Source: Powellomyces hirtus (taxonomy: Eukaryota; Chytridiomycota; Chytridiomycetes; Spizellomycetales; Powellomycetaceae). From it: a DNA stretch of 64,000 nucleotides. The stretch is from positions 434,001 through 498,000 of the forward strand of contig JAHLKG010000021.1 of assembly GCA_025526995.1 (NCBI GenBank), given 5' to 3'. This document shows positions 1 to 12,258 of the stretch, piece by piece (position 1 is the stretch's first letter; the number at the start of each line of letters is the position of its first letter). Made by a program: the position numbers and the translations under genes. A model generated the notes under the pieces. The model ran no database searches. It was not told the origin of the DNA and saw nothing but the letters and a program-made list of their open reading frames with translations.

Positions 1-426
1 TCTCTTCCGAGTTCGGACTCACGAAGTAACACAGCACGGAACATCTGTACTGGGGATCTCTTTTGTTGACAAGTCCCCGAGAGTTCGCTGTCACTCCGAC
101 CACTGACGGCCCTGACCATCCATGAAGTTTCCGACGCGGGAATCGCCTTACGGCGATTTAACGTGCCGATGTGAACGTATAGTGTAATGCGTGCATGCTT
201 CGTGGATCTTGGGCAATATAATGTCATCTTGGCGTTCTTTGTTTTACGAAGCCTGCTTGATTGTGGGTCACAACCGCGATATAGTAATCCTTCCAAAGAG
301 CACGTCATCTGGCATTGATCAAGCCGCCCTCGACGTCTCTTCTCAATTCATCGATGTCCATATCGGTCCATTTGCCATCTTCACTGACAGCATCGGCGTC
401 GTCAGCTGGTGCAACGTGAGCGCTTG

Positions 427-797
427 CTATGACCAGGTCTGAAAATAGTCAGACAGAATGTCAAGGTGTCACTCCCTTAGCACTTACATCCCCACACCAC
501 TCCCAGCGTAAAACCACTGTGAGCTCCTCACCATCATCTGGTAGCTCCATGTCTGCCCATCCTGGGTTACTTTCTGCAAGTTCAATAATGTTCACGTCAC
601 CGTGGACGCCAAAGGAAAAGTTGGAATCTGACTGGAATTGTTGGAGAGTGTTCAATATTGACCCTGCCCTAGCGTATGTGCTATAGTATGCTGCATTATC
701 TGCTTGCTTACCATCGAGACTTTGCTAGGTCTGGTCCGAGGTTGTGCTTCTCAGTTGGAAATGGCAGATTGTTTTCAGCTAGGGAAGTGCAGAGCAT
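427..797 (-). CDS. small protein of unknown function, 92 aa, three exons
   Basis: Proposed exons are 797-712, 668-488 and 438-427. The joins use GTAAGC...CTAG and GTAAGT...TTTCAG with matching phases and give a 92-residue product ending DTWS. The protein is acidic and rich in aromatic residues, with a hydrophilic N-terminus (starts MLCTSLAENN) and a C-terminal run LTVVLRWEWCGD. I recognise no family. It is transcribed divergently from the large gene that starts at 945, leaving about 150 bp between the two start codons. The last exon holds only four codons including TAG, which is the weakest part of the model. The acceptor of exon 2 was chosen because the neighbouring AG (next to GGGTCA) breaks the frame. 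The splice pattern and the open frame through 85 codons support a real gene, but no homology does. Confidence 0.4.
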
Positions 798-944
798 ATT
801 CAAATGGAAAATAGGGTCGGCGTCCGACGCGACTGCACGCGTCGGCAAGCTCAGCGTTCCCGCGCCTTCCCATTCCCAGAGCGAAAGATCACACTCCTGC
901 AATCCCGGCTCGCCATACTGTGACAAATCTTTCTTGCAGGGTTC

Positions 945-3900
945 ATGACCGCTCCTTCGCAACCTATTCACGCTCCGCTGCCGCCGTGGATAGACGACTA
1001 CATCTTCCTCACGGGTCCGCCGGACCCGGTCCAGGAAGCATACTTCCTCAAGATCTTTCCGGACCTGTACACCCAGGACACCGTTGCTAGCGCCGCTTTC
1101 ACGTTTCCGGGCCAAGATGATAGCGACAGAGCTGATGAAGCAGGTTCTGCAATTCAGGAGACTAAAGTGACTACTGAGGATGGTGCGGACAGCCATTTTC
1201 CCACCAGCGGGAGATCGGACACGGCGGGAGGCGACCTCAGAGGGTTTGAGGGGCTCGCAGATATTGGCGAGATCCAAGGCATCATAACTGCATCGGACGT
1301 TCAGGAGCTGGAAGAGACGAAATGTGAACTGCTAACGGCTGGCGAAGTCAAGTCACCTTTTCCTGCCGACGAGATGCGTGAACGTAGCAACGAAGCCGCC
1401 TTTGGGAATAACCTTGTGGCAATTGACGCGTGTCAAGATACTCCTGAAGCGATATTGCATTCAGCAGACGAGTTGTCTGTCGACGATCAAGCGTGTGAAA
1501 GCGATCAGCCTGCGCGAGCATTTGATAAGTCCGACAGACTTGACGAGCAAGCTAGCCAGCATGCGCTCTCTCAAGACGGTGACGCCGAGGTGCAATTGTC
1601 CAACCAAAGTGATCCGCCTTTAAAGGATGACGGCAATGTTAATGACGTATGGGAGGAAGCCTCTGCGACCCCTGGCGAGACCAGCACAGGGACTAGTCGC
1701 CCAGTTGAACCCACGAAGCAAGCTCGGGCGGGTCCGGCGCCCAAAATGCGCAAGTCATTGGATGCCTTGATTGAGGCGATGCGTGTCAAGGCCATTCGAA
1801 AATTGGAAAGTGAAGCGGCAGTCAAACATACCCAAGAAGAAGCGGTGGTACACGATGATGGGAACACCAGCACTCCGGAAACTCATGCGGGCATGGAGGA
1901 CGCGGAACCCTTGCTAACTGGTGACCAGTCAGCGATGAGTTTGGGAATGGCCGAGAATATCTACAGTGGAGGGCGTACCCTAGCTGCTGCTCTATTCGGA
2001 CGCGGCAGCGAAGTTGACCACTTGGAAGAAGTCAATCTACATAAAGACAGCTCTCGTTGTGAGAGCGCATTGCAGGACACAGTAGAGGACAGCGATTCGT
2101 CCACTTCAAATCATTCGCCGATGGCCCTTAGTAGTGATGTCATGGTAGATGCGCCAAACCGCGAGGTTTGTGAGAAGGTTGCTGCGACAGATGTATGCGA
2201 TCCATCAGTCGTGTTGGAAGAGGTTGCAGTGAACAATGTTTCCGCATATCACGTTGCTGAGGAAGTTTCCGGGAGGCCCTCAGCAACTGGCATTCCCAAT
2301 AACTCTGGTGAAGCCGACCTGCCTGAAAGGAGCACCGTACCGCTACATATGACCAGCTCCGACCAGCCACCTACCGAAACGATCACATCACGAGTGGGCG
2401 GTGAGAGCATTACCAGCCCTCCATTGAATGAAGTCCCTGCTGTAGAAGCCTCGGAGAACACCGAAGCGGTTGATACTCCATCAGACGACGACGACGTACC
2501 GATTTCCAAGAATACCATTTCGGATGCCTTGGACACCTCGACGATTGCTCAGGCTACTGAGGGCACGTTGCACCAGGGCGGCGAAGCTCATGTTCAGAAT
2601 GATCCTAGCAGCGACCATACTATCCCGAACGAGTTCGACATTTCAGCGGATGCGGATGCTCTAAAAGCCTGTTTAGCAGACAGTGACTCACTGAATGACA
2701 GTCTTTCTATGGCCGAAGATGACAGTATCAGCACCGGAGCCGTGGGCATGTCACCAAACGCCAAACTTCTGGCGTATTTAGACGACATTAATTCGTCAGT
2801 CAACAAACGACACACGACAGATGCTGCCTTGGACGATTTCAACCTTTCTGGGAATGGGGATCTCTTCAATACCTCTTTGGACGAGGATGATGATAGCTTT
2901 GACCTGCTTGCGCCAAGGGAAAAAATATTTAAGATCAAGTACGTCGGCGAAAAGTCTGAGGAGCTGGAATCTGGACCAGACGCTGATGAAAGGGCTGCAT
3001 CGGAAACGAACCGAGTGGATGAAGGTGTGGCCAGTGATAAGGAGAATGCAACACCAGGGATCGCATACGGCAATGATGCGTCGTCAGTTGCCATTGATGG
3101 TGCTCAGTTCATCGGAAAGGGAAAGGGAAAGGGAAAGGCTGTGGAAAGCGGGCTTACGGAGTCTTCAATAGCTCAACCAAGCGTCGCGTCTTTCGGGATT
3201 GAGCAGGCTGCTGATACTGATAATGTGCCTCCTGCAGCGGAAGATGCCACCGCTAGCGAGCATGTTGCAACATCCAGCGAGCTCGATTGCGCTGAAAGTT
3301 CATCGCAGTCTTCTGCACAGCAGAACCCTGCCCCTTCTGCACCAAAAGATAGTAAAACCAGCAAGCTTCCAGAGACTCCAGGAGTAGCCGCGAGCAGATT
3401 ACCGGGGTCGCAAACTCGTCTCAAACGTCGCGCGCAGGAGCGAGAAAAGGTGGAAGCCGCCCTCCGCGCATTACAGGAGAAGAAGGAATTATTGATGTCG
3501 CGAATGGAACATAAAACTCTCAGTAGCACTCCATCATCTGGGGAAGCATCTGGATCTTCAAATCCCCCGAACACCCGATTAGCGTCGGCGTCAGCACCAT
3601 TCACGGATCCATCCCTCCCTACACCTCATGAATCAACCTCCGCAACGTCACTTGAAGAATCTATTCCACCCACACCGGCGACTATCCTCGAAATGACCGA
3701 TGAAGACCTGGAGAAGCTGGTTAAACAGAACCACGATGCCAACAGCATCCGCAAATGCACGATCCGCCCACTGGACGGGTTTCGTATCCTACCCGCCGTC
3801 AGCCCGACCATGAAAATGTTCATGCGGATGCAAGCCAGGCAGCACGGAATTTTGGTGCAGACGTTCCGGGGCGGTGAAATCACGGACAGCAGCGACGATG

Positions 3901-4505
3901 AGAGCGATGAAGATACCGATGTGCAGGGCAAGGCATCTACACGTCGCCTTAAATGGAACGAACAGTTGATCTCGGTACACGAATATAGCCCGAATCAGGG
4001 ACGTCGACAGATGATGGGCCCGCATGACCCGGGATGGGATCTATTCACGACAGAATCGTCGTCGGATGTCTCCAGTGTCTCATCCAATGATAGTGGTGGT
4101 TCCCGGTCCTCTTGCTCGCCCAACGCAAAGAGCGGATCAGCGCCGTCGCACCTCCCGCTCAAATCCGCCATGCGTCAGACACCATTTCCGTACCCGCGGG
4201 TTTCGTCGCCGGAGCTCCATAAAGTAGAGGTTCGCGTTCTACGTCTTCCGCCCAGCGCAGACAACAGCGACGACGAGAACAACACCAATGACATTGACAG
4301 TGACGAAAAAGAGGTTCCGTTCATGTTACCCCCGCCTCCGTCCAACACTGGTGCTAGCCGAGGCGGTGGCCGCGGTCGGGGAGCACGGGGTGGGAATGCC
4401 GGCAATGGGAGGGGAAGAGGGGGTGGTAGAGGGGGTGGTAGGGGACGTGGCCTCGCAAGAGGCTCGATCGGCGGCAGACCTGGGAGAGTCCCGAGCGGTG
4501 GATGA
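945..4505 (+). CDS. large acidic low-complexity protein with C-terminal RGG box, 1186 aa
   Basis: A single uninterrupted frame of 1,186 codons starts at ATG 945, just after a pyrimidine-rich TTTCTTGCAG that may be the acceptor of a 5' UTR intron. Residues 1-800 are Ser/Glu/Asp/Ala rich and probably disordered. About residues 820-860 form a charged helix (KRRAQEREKVEAALRALQEK) suited to a coiled coil. A denser block near 910-1020 includes KCTIRPLDGFRILPAVSP and RRLKWNEQLISVHEYSP, followed by acidic and serine-rich stretches. The last 60 residues are an RGG/GRG box (GGGRGRGARGG type), a known RNA-binding and arginine-methylation substrate region. I cannot assign a family. The mix of disorder and an RGG tail suggests an RNA- or chromatin-associated scaffold, but this is inference. 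It stops 173 bp before the convergent epimerase gene. Confidence 0.7.
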   Translation: MTAPSQPIHAPLPPWIDDYIFLTGPPDPVQEAYFLKIFPDLYTQDTVASAAFTFPGQDDSDRADEAGSAIQETKVTTEDGADSHFPTSGRSDTAGGDLRGFEGLADIGEIQGIITASDVQELEETKCELLTAGEVKSPFPADEMRERSNEAAFGNNLVAIDACQDTPEAILHSADELSVDDQACESDQPARAFDKSDRLDEQASQHALSQDGDAEVQLSNQSDPPLKDDGNVNDVWEEASATPGETSTGTSRPVEPTKQARAGPAPKMRKSLDALIEAMRVKAIRKLESEAAVKHTQEEAVVHDDGNTSTPETHAGMEDAEPLLTGDQSAMSLGMAENIYSGGRTLAAALFGRGSEVDHLEEVNLHKDSSRCESALQDTVEDSDSSTSNHSPMALSSDVMVDAPNREVCEKVAATDVCDPSVVLEEVAVNNVSAYHVAEEVSGRPSATGIPNNSGEADLPERSTVPLHMTSSDQPPTETITSRVGGESITSPPLNEVPAVEASENTEAVDTPSDDDDVPISKNTISDALDTSTIAQATEGTLHQGGEAHVQNDPSSDHTIPNEFDISADADALKACLADSDSLNDSLSMAEDDSISTGAVGMSPNAKLLAYLDDINSSVNKRHTTDAALDDFNLSGNGDLFNTSLDEDDDSFDLLAPREKIFKIKYVGEKSEELESGPDADERAASETNRVDEGVASDKENATPGIAYGNDASSVAIDGAQFIGKGKGKGKAVESGLTESSIAQPSVASFGIEQAADTDNVPPAAEDATASEHVATSSELDCAESSSQSSAQQNPAPSAPKDSKTSKLPETPGVAASRLPGSQTRLKRRAQEREKVEAALRALQEKKELLMSRMEHKTLSSTPSSGEASGSSNPPNTRLASASAPFTDPSLPTPHESTSATSLEESIPPTPATILEMTDEDLEKLVKQNHDANSIRKCTIRPLDGFRILPAVSPTMKMFMRMQARQHGILVQTFRGGEITDSSDDESDEDTDVQGKASTRRLKWNEQLISVHEYSPNQGRRQMMGPHDPGWDLFTTESSSDVSSVSSNDSGGSRSSCSPNAKSGSAPSHLPLKSAMRQTPFPYPRVSSPELHKVEVRVLRLPPSADNSDDENNTNDIDSDEKEVPFMLPPPPSNTGASRGGGRGRGARGGNAGNGRGRGGGRGGGRGRGLARGSIGGRPGRVPSGG

Positions 4506-4678
4506 AAAATGGACGTGTTCGTCCCCCTCCGAGACTACCTACCATACTGTGTTTAAACGCGTACCACTACATAACATCACATTCTGTCAGTACCATTCTG
4601 ATCTGAGCTTGTTATGCAGATGACTTGTATTGGGTGCGATATATATGCAATCTTTCTGTTTTTTTTTTTGTTTTTTTT

Positions 4679-5657
4679 TTACTTCTTGTTGGTGACATGG
4701 GTCAGGACGCTGTTTCTAAGGGTCGCTATGGCTTCCTTTGGTGACGGGGCGCCAAAGATGGATGTGCCAGCAACGATCACGTTGGCACCTGCGGCGGCGG
4801 CGACGTCAATGTTTTCGGGGCCCACACCGCCGTCGACTTGGATGTCGAGATTGGGATACTTTTGGCGCAGGATCTCGACTTTGGGAATGCAGTCGGCCAT
4901 GAACTTTTGGCCGCCGAATCCGGGTTCTGATGACAAACGAAATGATATGGTTTTGTTTGAATTCAGGTATCCGCATGACTTTTTTTTTTGGTCAGTTCAT
5001 CCCAAACTTACCAACAGTCATGATCAGCACCTGATCCAGCTTGTGCGCCACGGGGAAGACGACATCGACGTTGGTTTTGGGTTTGACCGCCATGCCAGCC
5101 TTCATTCCCGCGGCATGGATCTGGTCAATCAACGCAGACGGGTCTGATGTGGCCTCCACGTGGAAACAGTACATAGACGCGCCGGATTTGGCAAAATCGT
5201 CAACCCACTGTTTAATGACAGATGTAGTAAGCTAAAGGTTGGCGCGGTCCTGCTTTTTCACGGGGAGTCTTGCGGTTTACCTGCTCGGGCTTGGAGACCA
5301 TCATGTGGCAGTCTGCGAGGGAGGATCACGGCGCGTTGATTAGGCCGGGTTGTCTCGGAAGTCCGAATGCGAGAGGACATACCCAAGAAGACGTCCGTGT
5401 GCTTTCGGAGACTCTTGATGACGGGAGCACCCATAGTCATGTTTGGCACAAAGTGACTGTTTTTTCCCGGAATCAGAGTTGGACATTGAAACACTCAAAG
5501 TGGTGTAGAGTAAGGAGGGCTTCTCCAGGCCTTACCCGTCCATAATGTCCATGTGGAGGGAGTCGGCGCCGCAGGAGACCATGCGCTTTGCCTCGTCAGC
5601 CAGACAGGCAAAGTCGCTAGACAGCATGGAGGGGGCAATATTGGGTTTAGGGGCCAT
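4679..5657 (-). CDS. RPE1: ribulose-phosphate 3-epimerase
   Basis: Interconverts ribulose 5-phosphate and xylulose 5-phosphate in the cytosolic non-oxidative pentose phosphate pathway. Five exons (5657-5536, 5456-5383, 5312-5281, 5231-5012, 4926-4679) join in phase to 231 codons, the usual family length. Diagnostic segments in order are [13 protein letters not shown] (active-site Ser), HMDIMDGHFVPN (metal His/Asp), [11 protein letters not shown] (metal His), [15 protein letters not shown] (catalytic Asp equivalent lies nearby on the strand) and [10 protein letters not shown] (phosphate-binding Gly loop). Several motifs appear only after splicing, for example MDG|HFVPN and TV|EPGFGG, which confirms the intron borders. 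Introns are 50-85 nt. A long T tract (4662-4680) sits at its 3' end, shared with the convergent gene upstream. It is transcribed divergently from threonyl-tRNA synthetase. Confidence 0.96.
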
Positions 5658-6007
5658 TGTTTGTTAGTAGATACTGAATGATGATGGGTTGGTAATTTCG
5701 ACAACGACGACGAATGACAGTCTTGGAATGCTCTCAACCCCAAGTCTTGAAGGGGCTGTGCCAACCAGTTAAGCCATGTCGGGATGTATGAAGTGCGCAG
5801 CGGTGACTCATCTTAAGCCACACTATTACCGCGCCACATGTGAGAGGCGTACTAGATGCGGGACGACACTGATTGAAAGAAACACACGATGGATGACTGT
5901 GCGTGCCTCGTCTACAAAAGGACGTCCACCTGTTGCAAACCCGCAAGATCCCCACACACATTGTTCCTTGGAGACTCGTATACTTGTAGACACACACTCT
6001 TGTCAAC
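5658..6007. promoter_or_regulatory. shared divergent promoter region, epimerase and ThrRS
   Basis: This 350-bp interval separates the start codons of the two divergent housekeeping genes, so it must hold both promoters. I see no canonical TATA box and no ORF with coding character. Exact start sites cannot be read from sequence alone. Confidence 0.5.
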
Positions 6008-8377
6008 ATGCCAGAAGACGTTGTGGCTGCTGTCACTGACCAGGTCAAGGCCGTCGCCGAGGTTGTCACCGACAAGGTCGCCAACCTTGCCGGCAAGGCT
6101 CCCAAGCCAAAGAAGGCAAAGGGTGGTGATGCTGCGCTGGAGGTGAGAAGCACGGCTGTCGGAGCGCCTTCTCCTGTAGAGCAACCACTGATGACGACCA
6201 TTTGATTACCGGAATCGCTAGATGACCCCTCCGCCAGAGTACCTGCAATGGCGTATCGACATGTTCGAAAAGTTGAAGAAGGAGTATGACGACAACGTTG
6301 CCGGTGAGTGTCCTCACGCCAGCTTTCGCCCGAGGAACACCGTATTGAGTTGGATGTTTATACAGCCAAACCGCGTGAAGCGATTAAAATCACTCTCCGT
6401 GACGGGAAGGAAATTGACGGAAAATCTTGGGAGACGTCCCCGCTGGACATCGCTAAAAGCATCAGTAAATCATTCTCGGAGAAGGTGGTGATTGCGAAAG
6501 TGAACGGCGATCTGTGGGACCTGCCCCGACCTTTGGAAGCTTCCTGTCAGCTGCAGCTTTTGACGTTTGACGATGAGGATGGTCAAAAGGTGTACTGGCA
6601 CTCGTCGGCCCACGTGTTGGGAGAAGCTTGCGAGCTGCACTACGGATGCCACTTATGCCTCGGCCCACCGCTGGAGGACGGTTTCTACTACGAGATGGGC
6701 ATGGAAAAGCCTGTCACTGGCGCTGATTACCCGATTCTGGAAACTCTGGCCAAGAAGGCTATCAAAGAAAAGCAGCCTTTCGAGCGCCTGCTCATGACCA
6801 AACCTCAGTTACTCGAGATGTTCAAGCACAACAAGTACAAGCAGCACTTCATCGAACACAAAGTGCCGGACGGCACATCCTCCACCGTCTACCGATGCGG
6901 TCCGTTGATCGATCTTTGCCTCGGTCCTCACATTCCCAACACCGGCAGGATAAAAGCTTTCGCCGTCACAAAGGTAGGGATAGCCCGTTCTCCTGCGCGA
7001 GTCATCCTTATACTCACCCCTTAACGTATCTAGAACTCTGCCTCCTACTTCCTGGGCGATGCCAAAAACGACTCATTGCAGCGCGTTTACGGAATCTCCT
7101 TCCCCGACAACGAGAGGATGAAGCAACATAAGATCTTTTTGGAGGAGGCCGCCAAGCGTGATCACCGAAGGATTGGAAAGGAACAGGAACTCTTCTTCTT
7201 TGATGATCTGAGTCCTGGAAGCTGTTTCTTCCTTCCAAATGGTGCCAAACTTTACAATGCACTGATGGATTTGCAAAAGAAGGAGTATCGAAAGCGCGGC
7301 TACAGTGAGGTCATCACACCCAACATGTACAACACCAAACTCTGGGAGACCAGTGGACATTGGCAAAACTACTCCGAGGATATGTTCGTGCTCGATGTTG
7401 AGAAGGAAAAGTGGGCTCTGAAGCCTATGAACTGCCCAGGGCACTGCGTCATGTTTAAACATCGTGACCGTTCTTACCGTGAACTGCCCCTCCGCCTGGC
7501 AGATTTCGGCGTACTGCACAGAAACGAAGCATCCGGAGCGTTGTCCGGTTTGACGCGTGTACGACGATTCCAGCAGGACGATGCTCACATCTTTTGTACT
7601 CTGGATCAGTTGAGTGATGAGATGGACAGTGCCTTGGACTTCTTCCAGCACATCTATGGCATCTTTGGCTTCGATTTCTCCCTCAAACTGTCTACCCGAC
7701 CGGAAAAGTACCTTGGCGAGATTGAGACCTGGGACAAGGCTGAAGCTATTCTGCAAAAGGCCCTTGTCAAATTTGACAAGCGATGGGAGTTGAACCCCGG
7801 AGACGGCGCCTTCTACGGACCCAAAATTGACATCGTCATCTCTGATGCTCTCCGCCGAAGACATCAGTGTGCCACCATCCAGCTCGACTTCCAGCTTCCC
7901 CAGCGATTCGAACTCCAATACCGCACCAAAGACATGACCTACGAGCGACCTGTCATGATTCACCGTGCCATCCTCGGTTCCGTCGAGCGAATGTTGGCGA
8001 TCATGACTGAGCACTTTGCTGGAAAGTGGCCGTTCTGGATATCTCCACGACAGGTGATGATCGTTCCTGTAGCTGCCAAATACAACGACTACGCGATCGA
8101 GGTGCAGAAGATGCTGTTCGACAACGGTCTCAACGTTGAGGCCGACCTCAGCGATCTTACCCTCAACAAGAAGATCCGTAACGCGGAGGTTGCTCTGTGG
8201 AATTTCACCTTTGTAGTGGGTGAGAAGGAAGAGGAGGCGCGTACTGTCAACTGCCGCAACAACCGGAAAGACATGGACTCCAAGATGGGTAACATGGGCG
8301 AGGTGATCCCTCTAGATGTCATTCTACCAAAACTGCTAGAGCTACACCAGAGCAAGTCTCTGGAGCAGGTTATTTGA
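6008..8377 (+). CDS. THS1: threonyl-tRNA synthetase, cytosolic
   Basis: Class II synthetase that charges tRNA-Thr. Exons are 6008-6142, 6222-6303, 6366-6973 and 7034-8377 and give 722 residues, matching the roughly 720 of cytosolic ThrRS. Order of domains: a lysine/alanine-rich N-terminal extension, a TGS domain (about 75-140; [18 protein letters not shown]), an SAD editing domain with [10 protein letters not shown] (HxxxH) and [12 protein letters not shown], a class II catalytic core, and an anticodon-binding domain from about 600 ([10 protein letters not shown]). Zinc ligands of the core are visible in [15 protein letters not shown] and [11 protein letters not shown]. Motif 2 is [11 protein letters not shown]. 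The second intron is 62 nt and mostly open, so a reader ignoring it would start too late at a GTG near 6308. The phase at VA|KPREAIK fixes the true boundary. Only a cytosolic-type N-terminus is seen, with no obvious mitochondrial presequence. Confidence 0.96.
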
Positions 8378-8636
8378 GTTAGTATTTCAACTGTCATTTA
8401 GTCGTCGTCGCGTCTTCTTTCAATCATATTCCGTCATCCTCATGTTTTGTTGTTATTGGTTCGAAAGTTTCGACATACGAATTATTTGGGACCGAGGAAA
8501 CGCGCACAGTGTCGCCCAAATCACGTGCACGCGTAATGTCATTGACGGGCTTGACGTCGCCGTGCTTGAACCCGTCAAAAACCCGTTTGCATTGCAGCAA
8601 GCAAGCATCTTCCTGCGGGCAAGCGGCTTTGCAAGA

Positions 8637-11600
8637 ATGCGCAAATACATACCCCTCATTAGCGGCGTACTCCTCCCTATAGCCACATTCCTGAACACCC
8701 AGTCCCTTATTGTGCCAGGATGGTCATATCGGGAACGCCTATCACATGGCATTTCGGACCGACCCTATGAGTACTACCGCGAACACAGACCTCATTGGGT
8801 GTACTATAGACCTTCAGCCGTGACGGCGCTTTCCTTTATCTCGCTGGGATTTGGCCTACTTGGAGTAGGATGTCTCTTCTTTAGGATGCTCGAGTAGGTA
8901 CTTGTGACCACTTGGTTCGCTGGCTTCGATGTGTCGTAATACGAACCCTGACACTCGTGCCTTTTCAGGAAGAAGATCAAGTGGTGCACTCGTTTGATCA
9001 TTATGGGGGCGACAGGACAGGGATTCTTCGCGCTCTCCGCAGCAATCTGTTTCTGGGCATGGGCCTCCAGAGTAGAAGCGCAGGGCGCATACACTGAGGG
9101 ATCCTTCTATGCTGCCATATGTGGCCTTCTGTCCTTGGCAGTGGCTGGGCTCAACTCGTATCATCAGTACCTCAACAGATTGCAGATCTACAGCTATACG
9201 CTGTATGAGCTGTCCCTTGCTCAACGACAGCTGATTCTCCTCATGATCACGTCGATTGGATATACGTTTGTGATGGGCTCGTTTTACGCAAAGCTCGAGG
9301 GGTGGGAACCTGATGACGGCGTGTATTGTGAGTGAAACCCTTTCTAGTTTGTCGTGAGATCTTGACTCATCTCTACGATTCAGGGTGCATAACTACCCTC
9401 GCCACTATCGGGTTTGGTGACATTGTGCCAAAGACCCTGACTGGGAAGCTACTTCTCCCCCTCACGGCCTCCTTTGGCATTGGTATCTTGGCTGCCAACA
9501 TCTACGCCATCCGGCAGGTGGCGCTGGAACTGCTTACCCACCGGCTGGCGAGCCAGTATTCCAAGTCGTTTGGCATAGCGAAGGAATTTGTGGGAAGAGA
9601 GTTGCGACATTTGGAAAATGTTGTAGATCGCGGCGTACAGCGCGTAGGACGGACGATTCTTGGGCGCGGAAGACCATCCTCTCGTAGGGCTGATACTCCG
9701 CGGCGCGTGTCGATTGAAGAGTCAGCAGTGCCGCAAAATATTCCATCACGACGTGGCGGGGATTGCGAGCAGCGGACCGCGTTCTCGGCACCTGGACCTT
9801 GCTCCACGCAAAGACCCGATCTACTCACGCGTTCTGACACTGACCTCCTCGTTCCGCCTGTGTCCAATCGCTACTCTGCGCCTGCCAGACCTGTCCCTGA
9901 TGACGACGGTGTCCCCTTTGCCCGCGCGATGACTACGTCTGTCCTTGAGCGTTCCCGCACTATGATCATTTCGCGAGGAGCAAACCTCCCGCAGCTGCGC
10001 ATTGAAACGGATCATCACGTCCGTCGGCATCAAGTGGTTGAAGCAACGAGGCGGACATTTCGCGAACAGATTGCGATTGCTGTTCTGGCCGTCCTTACCA
10101 ACATGTGCGCTTTCGGGGCGTTCTTTGCCTTTTTCGAAGACTGGCAATTTGTCGAGGGACTCTATTTCACGTTTTGCTCTCTCACTGCGATCGGATATGG
10201 CGATTACGTGCTTCGAACTGTCCAGTCTCGCTCCGTCTTTATCTGGTTTCTTTACATTGGCATCGGCAGCATGACGTACATGTTCTCGCTCATGGCAGAA
10301 CGGGCGCTGGATCAGTGGACGGTGCAAGTCAGCAAAATTGAAAACAGAGTGGATCGGTACGAGCGTAAAGCAAAGTTGAAGAAAATGTACCGGAAGGGCG
10401 ACATATGGATGGAAGGCAAAAAGAGAAGAAAGTCGACCCACCATGAAAATATCTCGGGCGACTTGCTACGCCCGGGTGTAGCCGTGTCGCCCGTGACCAA
10501 CGTGATGCATCCCTCGAGAATCAGCAGCAATTCCTCCGAATATTACACCTCGGACGCCATGCATTCCGATGAGGACGATCATCGCAGCCGTCAGTTTACA
10601 AATTCTGAAACAACATCTTCATCACCCGGAGCACTGTCCGAAGGTGCTCTACTGTGGCCCCCGGAATTGGAGCATGGTATCACGCAAAGTCCCATGGACG
10701 AGCACGCGCCAGAATTGCCCGCGCCATCTAGTCGAGGGGATATGGTGGAGGAGCCCATGTTTGATGTGGAAGATATCGAAGAGCCAGAACCCTCGGAAAC
10801 GACACCCCTCATTGACCCATCTACTAGTAGCAGCAGGAGCTTCTCGTGGATTCCGTCCTTGCGCGAGGCTGCTGCAGCCGGCGCATCCAGTAGTAGTACC
10901 GCCAACAACAACGCCACCAACAATGCCCCCGCTGTGCGGTTCCGATCCCCACTCACCCACTCTCGAACAGCCTCCATGGGGCACAACGCCTCACTGATGG
11001 ATCTTCGATCCCCAGATAACAATAACAAGACAATCTCATCTTCTCTGTCTCCCACCCCGGCACGCGCCTCCAACATCACTCCTGCCCCGTCCTCTTCATA
11101 TCTACACCCCGGCGTCCCCTTTTCCCGCCACATGTCCATCGACACAACCGCCCTCGGTGGAGCGGCACCCCGGGGCGTCGTGCTACTCGAGCCTCCACCC
11201 GCGTCCCTTGACGCGCGCGACCACCACTCGGCGCGACTTGGTCTCGGCCGCCGAGCCAGCCTATCTTCAACCTTGCTGCACACGACGACACCGCAACGAC
11301 ACCGGTTCCGGCGCCGGCGGCGGGCCGTGGAACGTGACGACACGTACGATGATGATTTTTATGATGATGATCAGGATTCGGAGTATGAGGAGCAGGACGG
11401 GCAACTTGTCGGTAGACCCCTGAGAATGTTCTCGGGAAGAACGTCGGGTCTGGCGCGCTCGTCGACTGGAAGTTTGGTTCAGCAGTTACAACAGCAGCAG
11501 CACCAACAGCAGCAGCAATCACCATTGTCAGCGTCCTCCTCGTCGTCATTGTCCGCGTTACAACGGCACCAGAATGGCTCGTTGCGTGATCCCTCCCACG

Positions 11601-11662
11601 TCACATCAAACAATCTAGGTGACCCGCCGGGAGGTGGTGGGGGTACGGATACAAACGTGTAG
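8637..11662 (+). CDS. TOK1: TOK-type outward-rectifying two-pore K+ channel
   Basis: Exons 8637-8893, 8969-9327 and 9384-11662 give about 964 residues. About eight transmembrane segments precede and flank two pore loops. The first pore has filter TIGFGD (residue ~212) inside WCITTLATIGFGDIVP, and the second has TAIGYGD (~472) in FTFCSLTAIGYGDYV. Two pores in one chain with four helices before pore 1 is the layout of fungal TOK channels, which pass outward K+ current at the plasma membrane. After ~510 a basic segment leads into a roughly 450-residue disordered tail rich in Ser/Thr/Pro, with an acidic run (DDDFYDDDQDSEYEEQDG) and a Q/H tract. Start: ATG 8637 (MRKYIPLISG) directly precedes TM1; an in-frame ATG at 8442 would add 65 poorly hydrophobic residues. 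The upstream gap (8378-8636) carries TCACGTG at 8521. Confidence 0.93.
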
Positions 11663-12258
11663 CTAGCGACAAACTGCAGAATTTTGCCCGTCGTTTCCAG
11701 ATACATTGTAAAATATACCGCATTTTGTCTTGACAATTTTTTTGGCTGGTTCATGTCAAACTACACCCCGCACAGGTTCTGACATCTGCACCTGCAACAT
11801 CCCGTACGGCACCCAGATGGCCTCATGTCTGAGCTAGCTAGCACTGCATCAGACAATGTAGTTGGCGGGGCGGGGAAAGCATGCTGTAGCTTGAAACCGA
11901 TAAAAGCCCTTCCCTCCAAAAGCGTTCAAAGGTCATAGCACAATGATGCGCGTCTGTATCTGTATTGATTGTACAAAGAGAACCGGCCATCCAAAAAAAA
12001 AACAACATTTAACACAGCAGGGAAAATGCGCGCCCAGTATAAGAAGGACAACGAAATGCTAAAGCTTAAACGGTCCATCCTGAATTTTTCTCGAAGGATG
12101 CTTTTTTCCAGCATGTTTACATCGCATCTCTTTACTTCGGATGACCCGTGTGTGAAGTATGTGGTTTGTGAAAATGTTGGGATTGGGCGAATATGGGATA
12201 TGACGGGATGTTCCTTCTCGTGGTAAATGGGATTCGGATCTTAAACTCTGATGGATGT
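11663..12258. other. convergent intergenic region, no gene seen
   Basis: About 600 bp between the stop codons of the channel gene and the gene on the opposite strand. It is AT-rich, with an A-run near 11994-12005 and no ORF of coding character. It probably contains both 3' UTRs and poly(A) sites. Confidence 0.5.

Noticed and set aside
6304..6322. A 19-nt GT-AG intron in threonyl-tRNA synthetase
   Set aside because: Too short and breaks the frame. The 62-nt intron ending at 6365 restores the conserved frame.
11465..11530. CAG-rich tract in the TOK tail as a separate repeat element
   Set aside because: It is an interrupted Gln/His coding run within an open frame, not a clean microsatellite.
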